Shown here: positions 14,772-18,707 of the stretch, piece by piece | How positions within the stretch are numbered: the first letter of the stretch is position 1 | Layout: every line of letters begins with the position of its first letter | Assembly: GCA_035275625.1 (NCBI GenBank) | Contig: DATEMK010000571.1 | Location: 1-18,707 of the forward strand | Source: DATEMK01 sp035275625 | Lineage (GTDB): Bacteria; Bacteroidota; Bacteroidia; AKYH767-A; OLB10 | Reading direction: 5' to 3' | DNA length: 18,707 nucleotides | Program-made: the position numbers and the translations under genes | Notes under the pieces: model-generated | What the model saw: the letters and a program-made list of their open reading frames with translations, nothing else | What the model was told of the DNA's origin: nothing | Database searches by the model: none

Positions 14772-15401
14772 TCACATCTTCACAAACTTCTTCTCCACCG
14801 CATCATCCTCCGCCTTTATTCTCAAAAAATAAATTCCTTTTGCAAGGGCTTCGGTGTTTTCATTTTTTATGAATTCTCCAACTATGTTTTTATAAAAATC
14901 ATTTTTCAGTTGCCTGCCGTGCATGTCATAAAAAGAAATTTCAAGATCATTTGTTTTTATTGAATTGAGTTGAATGGTTATAGAAGAAGTTACTGCTGTT
15001 GGAAATACATTTAGAAAATTTATGTTTTTAATGAGCGAAATGCCAGTAATGTTATTAACATAAAATGATATATATGGATTAAGTGAAAAACAATTATCAA
15101 TATGAGCTGAATAGGTTCCAGACTGATTAATAATAATTTTAATAATCATAGAATCTGAAGTGTTGGGAATAGAGTCTCCATTGAAATACCATTGATCAGG
15201 AATATGGAATCCATTATTACAATCCATTAAAATGAAGAGTGAAACGGAATCACCAAAATTAGCCGTCACATTTAGACCAGTAACTGGTCCTGAAAAGAAT
15301 AAATTTTGGGTATAATTATGATACCCCACATCCAAACTTGGTCCGGCAAAAACCTTTGTCATCAGCAAACATGCAAACAGCAGCGTAGTTATTCTTTTCA
15401 T
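14772..15401 (-). CDS. Small secreted Ig-like protein with T9SS sorting domain (paralog 3 of 3)
   Basis: The 209-aa protein has a signal peptide (MKRITTLLFACLLMTKVFA) and a domain of about 100 aa. That domain has the Cys-Trp-GxY-Cys spacing of Ig folds: GDSVSLFILMDC, DQWYFNGDSI, QSGTYSAHIDNC. It ends in a sorting domain (INFLNVFPTAVTSSITIQLN, FYDMHGRQLK, AKGIYFLRIK, EKKFVKM). The sorting domain differs from that of the next paralog at only about four positions, while the middle is strongly diverged. It is the last gene of a three-gene operon, 13 bp after its paralog, and is followed by a strong terminator. Surface location is inferred; function is unknown. Confidence 0.82.
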   Translation of the reverse strand: MKRITTLLFACLLMTKVFAGPSLDVGYHNYTQNLFFSGPVTGLNVTANFGDSVSLFILMDCNNGFHIPDQWYFNGDSIPNTSDSMIIKIIINQSGTYSAHIDNCFSLNPYISFYVNNITGISLIKNINFLNVFPTAVTSSITIQLNSIKTNDLEISFYDMHGRQLKNDFYKNIVGEFIKNENTEALAKGIYFLRIKAEDDAVEKKFVKM

Positions 15402-16327
15402 GATTTTTCCTTTTTTACATCTTCACAAACTTCTTCTCCACCACATCATCCCCCGCCTTTATTCTCAAAAAATAAATTCCTTTTGCAAGGGCTTCGGTGT
15501 TTTCATTTTTAATGAATTCTCCGATAATATTTTTATAAAGATCATTTTTCAGTTGCCTGCCGTGCATGTCATAAAAAGAAATTTCAAGATCATTTGTTTT
15601 TATTGAATTGAGTTGAATGGTGATAGAAGAAGTTACTGCTGTTGGAAATACATTTAGAAAATTTATGTTTTTAAAGGAGGGAATGCCGGTAGTATTAATA
15701 GTCACTGCAAAATCCAAATCTATATTGATCATTTGAGGAGATAAGCAGAACAAAGTGTTAGCGGAGTAAATTCCAGATTGAGAAATAATCACAGTTATAG
15801 CAAAGGAATCTGCCATGTTTGGAATAAGAATCCCATTAAAGTTCCAATAATCGGGAGGAACAGAAATAGTACCACAATTCATATTGGTCCAAAGTCTTAC
15901 CGAATCACCGGCATTAGCTATTACAACAATATAACTGATGGCTCCCCCTACTGCAAATGTATTTTGAGTATAATTATTCCACCCGATTGACAGACTCGGT
16001 CCCGCAAAAACTTTTGTCATCAGCAAACATGTGAACAGCGTAATTATCTTTTTCATAGTTTATTGTTTTTACATCTTCACAAACTTTTTCTCCATCATCT
16101 CCTTGCCTGATTTTATTCTCAAAAAATAAGTCCCTTTTGCAAGGCCTTCTGTGTTTTCATTTTTAATGAATTCTCCAACTATGTTTTTATAAAAATCATT
16201 TTTCAGTTGCCTGCCGTGCATATCATAAAAAGAAATTTCAATATCGTTTGGTTTAATTGAATTCAGTTGAATGGTGATAGAAGAATTTACTGCTGTTGGA
16301 AATACATTCAGGAAATTTATATTCTCA
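14775..16327. repeat. Three direct repeats of about 256 bp encoding the shared sorting domain
   Basis: The segments 14775-15030, 15418-15673 and 16072-16327 align along their length without gaps. The first two differ at very few positions; the third differs more. They cover the 3' end of each paralog gene. The signal-peptide codes of the first two (around 15332-15401 and 15990-16056) are also closely similar, while the sequence between is diverged. Confidence 0.85.
15415..16056 (-). CDS. Small secreted Ig-like protein with T9SS sorting domain (paralog 2 of 3)
   Basis: The 213-aa protein has a signal peptide (MKKIITLFTCLLMTKVFA), almost identical to that of paralog 3 including LLMTKVFAGPSL. 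The middle domain keeps the GDSVRLWTNMNC, DYWNFNGILI and SGIYSANTLFC landmarks of an Ig-like fold with a probable disulfide, but other residues differ. The sorting domain (about 129-213) is nearly identical to paralog 3. Only 12-13 bp separate it from both neighbours, so the three genes are certainly cotranscribed. It may be a surface adhesin or matrix component, but no motif decides this. Confidence 0.82.
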   Translation of the reverse strand: MKKIITLFTCLLMTKVFAGPSLSIGWNNYTQNTFAVGGAISYIVVIANAGDSVRLWTNMNCGTISVPPDYWNFNGILIPNMADSFAITVIISQSGIYSANTLFCLSPQMINIDLDFAVTINTTGIPSFKNINFLNVFPTAVTSSITIQLNSIKTNDLEISFYDMHGRQLKNDLYKNIIGEFIKNENTEALAKGIYFLRIKAGDDVVEKKFVKM

Positions 16328-16731
16328 TATTGCGCTGCTGATAATGGATTATACTGAACATCAAAATTACATTGTATGGAATAGATATGGTCATATATAA
16401 AATATGCAGTGTAAAATCCGGCACCGTAGATCATCAAATTTGCCTCACAAATATGATTTTGCATATTCCCGATATAATTACCATTATATATCCACCATAC
16501 AGAATCCAGGTCGCAACCGCCAGGAGGAAAGCAACCACCCATAGCACTAATTCTGAATTTTGCTGAATCTCCATAATTAATTAGTACGGAGTAAGCATTA
16601 AAAGGATAATAAATATTTAAACTGGCATTTGTATTTTGATTAAAATTATGAAACGCGCCCATCAATCCGCAGGTTGCTTTTGAAAATGTTGTTATTGATA
16701 CTAACAATAGCAAACAAATTATCTTTTTCAT
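16069..16731 (-). CDS. Small secreted Ig-like protein with T9SS sorting domain (paralog 1 of 3)
   Basis: This is the first gene of the operon, 220 aa. It has a signal peptide (MKKIICLLLLVSITTFSKA) different from the other two. The middle domain is related but richer in Cys (GGCFPPGGCDLD, NHICEANL, SIQCNFD) and keeps GDSAKF, WWIYNGNYI and GAGFYTAYF. The sorting domain is the same type (INFLNVFPTAVNSSITIQLNSIKPND to EKKFVKM) with about a dozen differences, making it the oldest branch of the three. A perfect TACTTTTG box lies 24 bp upstream of the ATG. Function unknown. Confidence 0.82.
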   Translation of the reverse strand: MKKIICLLLLVSITTFSKATCGLMGAFHNFNQNTNASLNIYYPFNAYSVLINYGDSAKFRISAMGGCFPPGGCDLDSVWWIYNGNYIGNMQNHICEANLMIYGAGFYTAYFIYDHIYSIQCNFDVQYNPLSAAQYENINFLNVFPTAVNSSITIQLNSIKPNDIEISFYDMHGRQLKNDFYKNIVGEFIKNENTEGLAKGTYFLRIKSGKEMMEKKFVKM

Positions 16732-16754
16732 GATTTTTAGTTTTTATCCTTAAT

Positions 16755-16762
16755 CAAAAGTA
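16755..16762 (-). promoter_or_regulatory. Putative promoter (-7 box) of the three-paralog operon
   Basis: TACTTTTG on the minus strand matches TAnnTTTG exactly, with a predicted leader of about 18 nt. The -33 region is weak. The 188-bp gap 16732-16919 otherwise holds only a poor TATCTTTA candidate (16891-16898) for the plus-strand gene. Confidence 0.5.
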
Positions 16763-16919
16763 AGCATAATAAAGGACAGAAAAATTACCGGGTATATACC
16801 ATATTTAAAAAATCATCCAAACAGACGACCCATGATCCTGAAGGGAACAAAAAACAGGCGCATTAAACCGGGAGCCTTAAACCATTTCTATATCTTTACA
16901 GAAAATAAAAATCCATCCT

Positions 16920-17967
16920 ATGAAAAAATACATACTGCCCGTTATTTTATTTTTTTCATTTTGCAAATTTTCAACAGCGCAAATACTTTGCATTTATTGT
17001 TATGATCAGAATGATACCATAAGTGCGGGGGTAAATAACCTGCTGGTGAATGGAGGGTTTGAAAGCCCTTCATGTATTACCGGAAGCTTTTGTCCTGCTT
17101 CACAGTATTATATGTGCAATATTCCAAACTGGACTTGTACCGGGGGAGGAACTGACACGTATGCACAGGTTTTTGACTCTACAGGCGCCTGGTACACTGC
17201 ATTTCTATCTGAAATTATAGAAGGAAATTTTGCAGTTTATATGGGCAATTATTATTGCAAGCTGTGTTCACCTGCTGCAAACGATACCTCATGTATAAAT
17301 AATATTGATTGTGCCGTAACGGGTATCCCTTCAGGCTACCCTGTCAATAGTAGTAATTATGGGGGCACGGCAGGGGTTAGCATAGACCAAACCGTGACAG
17401 GTTTAACTCCGAATACTACCTATGTGCTTGAATTTTGGGCAGGTGGCGAATAATGATGCCAATAACAAAGATGGATTATTTGCCATTGATGTAGGATTCG
17501 GAGATACTTTATTGAGAAATAAAACAACTAATCTTGGAACCATCGGAACCAGGTACATTATTGAATTTAATGCAACGTCTTCTTCCCATACCATTAAGTT
17601 TACAAACTGGGGGCATATTTGTGCGGGCTGCACAGAAGTCGTTCTGGATGATTTACGGTTATACACGCTGGCAGAGTTGGATGCTTCGGTTCCGCATTGT
17701 ACTGTGGGGATAGATTTTCCATCCGCCTCAGTCGGATTGGAAAATCTGATTTCACCAAACCCTTTCACAAACGAATTAAATATTAAAACAAACAGCCAGG
17801 AACTTTCAGAAATTATTTTTTATGATATTGCTTCCAGGAAACTTTTGCAGCAATCATTTATAAATTCTTTTTCTGTCAGCACAGAAAATTTTTCAAAAGG
17901 AATTTATTTTTATGAAATAAGAAGTAAAGAGAGTGTGGTGAAGAAAGGAAAAGTGGTGAAGGAATAA
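16920..17967 (+). pseudogene. Frameshifted secreted protein with CBM-like NGGFE domain and T9SS sorting domain
   Basis: Two overlapping frames together make one protein of about 349 aa. The first (16920-17453) has a signal peptide (MKKYILPVILFFSFCKFSTAQ), NNLLVNGGFESPSC (39-52), typical of galactose-binding or DUF642-like domains, and SIDQTVTGLTPNTTYVLEFWAGG before stopping. The second frame (open from before 17422 to 17967) continues the domain with NNDANNKDGLFAIDVGFGD and VVLDDLRLYTLAE, then a T9SS sorting domain (ISPNPFTNELNIK, IIFYDIASRKLL, SKGIYFYEIRSKE, KGKVVKE). A single extra base (or a two-base loss) near 17432-17450 joins them. It may be a true mutation or a sequence error. Intact, it would be a surface carbohydrate-binding protein. 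Confidence 0.8.
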
Positions 17968-18024
17968 ATCCGTTTTTAACCGCAGCATCTGCGTTCCATA
18001 AAATTTCAAAACAATTTTTATAAT

Positions 18025-18032
18025 TAGTTTTG
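18025..18032 (+). promoter_or_regulatory. Putative -7 promoter box of the ABC substrate-binding gene
   Basis: TAGTTTTG matches TAnnTTTG exactly and lies 15 bp before the ATG at 18048. A TTTC 17 nt upstream is a poor -33 element. This placement argues against the in-frame TTG at 18030 as the start. Confidence 0.4.
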
Positions 18033-18047
18033 AAAAAAATTCTGTCT

Positions 18048-18707
18048 ATGAAAATAAAGCTCTTTCTCCTCATACTTCTCTTTACTGCCTGCAATTCTGC
18101 AAAAGAAAAAACATCCGGCAAAAAAATTCCCGTCATCGGCTTTCTCGATTTTGTAGAAGACCCTACGCTTGCAAAAGCAAAACAGGGATTTCTTGATGCA
18201 TTGGAAAAAGGCGGCTTTTCAGAAAAAGATTCCACCATGCAATTAATTTATAACAATGCGCAGGGCGACATCCCCACCCTCGGTCAGTCCTGTGATTTAT
18301 TGATTTCAAAAAATGTTGATCTCATCGCAAGCAACACTACCCTTTCAACCATCACGGCAGTGCAACGCACAAAAACAATTCCTGTCTGCATGATGGTAGC
18401 TCCGCGCCCTGATCTTGCACATCTCACCGATTCGCTCGGAAATAATCCCGCAAATCTTTTTGGTACGTATGAAACGCTGGATTATATTGACACAGCCATC
18501 AGCATCATCCAAACGCTGAAGCCGTCTGCAAAAAAAATAGGAACAGTCTATAATCAATCCGAGCCGCAATCGCGCGATGCTTTCAATAAACTCGAAAGCA
18601 AATGCAAAGAACTTGGACTAACCCTTGTGAGCCTTCCGGTTAACAATTCATCAGAAACGCAATTGGTAACACAAAGCTTATTATCAAAAGGGATTGATGT
18701 TTTTTTT
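18048..18707 (+). CDS. ABC transporter substrate-binding lipoprotein (ABC_sub_bind/TrpX type), C-terminus cut by the window edge
   Basis: The frame is open for 220 codons to the right edge. It begins MKIKLFLLILLFTACNS, a lipoprotein signal peptide with the lipid-attached Cys at residue 15. The mature part reads KIPVIGFLDFVEDPTLAKAKQGFLDALEKGGF, then VDLIASNTTLSTITAVQRTKTIPVCMMVAPRP and KPSAKKIGTVYNQSEPQS. This order is typical of the ABC_sub_bind family (PF04392), whose members bind amino acids or similar small ligands. The permease and ATPase would be expected downstream, outside the window. The ligand cannot be inferred. ATG is preferred over a TTG six codons upstream because of the promoter box. 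Confidence 0.85.
   Translation, partial: MKIKLFLLILLFTACNSAKEKTSGKKIPVIGFLDFVEDPTLAKAKQGFLDALEKGGFSEKDSTMQLIYNNAQGDIPTLGQSCDLLISKNVDLIASNTTLSTITAVQRTKTIPVCMMVAPRPDLAHLTDSLGNNPANLFGTYETLDYIDTAISIIQTLKPSAKKIGTVYNQSEPQSRDAFNKLESKCKELGLTLVSLPVNNSSETQLVTQSLLSKGIDVFF

Noticed and set aside
14775..16327. Mobile element explaining the three direct repeats
   Set aside because: Repeat limits coincide with sorting-domain code and gene ends; no transposase, terminal inverted repeats or target duplications are visible, so tandem gene duplication is simpler.
17403..17768. Minus-strand open frame opposite the frameshifted gene
   Set aside because: It overlaps the join of the broken gene, but its sequence resembles no protein while the plus-strand frames clearly do.
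17981..17993. Terminator after the frameshifted gene
   Set aside because: CGCAG/CTGCG forms only a 5-bp stem with a 3-nt loop and no T-run follows, so it is not a convincing intrinsic terminator.

Overview
The window looks like chromosomal DNA of a Bacteroidota bacterium with a type IX secretion system (T9SS). Four lines of evidence agree: a GldA-type gliding-motility ATPase; a uppS-bamA-ompH-ompH block typical of that phylum; five secreted proteins ending in T9SS-style C-terminal sorting domains; and repeated matches to the Bacteroidota promoter -7 consensus TAnnTTTG. The DNA is AT-rich and rarely shows a classical Shine-Dalgarno sequence. No tRNA, rRNA, insertion sequence, phage gene or CRISPR array was seen.

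Left part (1-5006): metK runs off the left edge on the minus strand, followed by gldA (minus). Divergent from gldA is a plus-strand run of rsgA, dtd and a MazG-like pyrophosphohydrolase gene. murI (minus) converges on that run, and a 20-bp inverted repeat covers the junction. Centre (5025-9836): uppS, bamA and two OmpH/Skp-family chaperone genes form a minus-strand envelope-biogenesis operon. It has a good promoter upstream of uppS, a probable internal promoter before the first ompH gene, and an intrinsic terminator before murI. Right part (9836-16731): a TPR/coiled-coil sensor histidine kinase overlaps the 3' end of a 891-aa seven-repeat surface protein. Upstream is an operon of three small paralogous Ig-like secreted proteins that share a nearly identical sorting domain. 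Right edge (16920-18707, plus): a secreted T9SS-tagged protein broken by a +1 frameshift, then the start of a lipoprotein ABC-transporter substrate-binding gene.

The most unusual feature is a layer of small repeats over otherwise ordinary genes. There are GC-rich palindromes of 17-21 bp (one core occurs in opposite orientations in rsgA and dtd), a second palindrome family (2268-2284 and 12104-12120), and degenerate tandem repeats with a 7-bp unit at six places. Several lie inside reading frames and add short peptides to essential or housekeeping proteins (RsgA, Dtd, the BamA N-terminus, a T9SS sorting domain). Others sit in the leaders or promoters of metK, gldA, rsgA and uppS. I see no novel defence or biosynthetic system; the repeat layer and the three-gene variable surface-protein array are the parts most worth following up.
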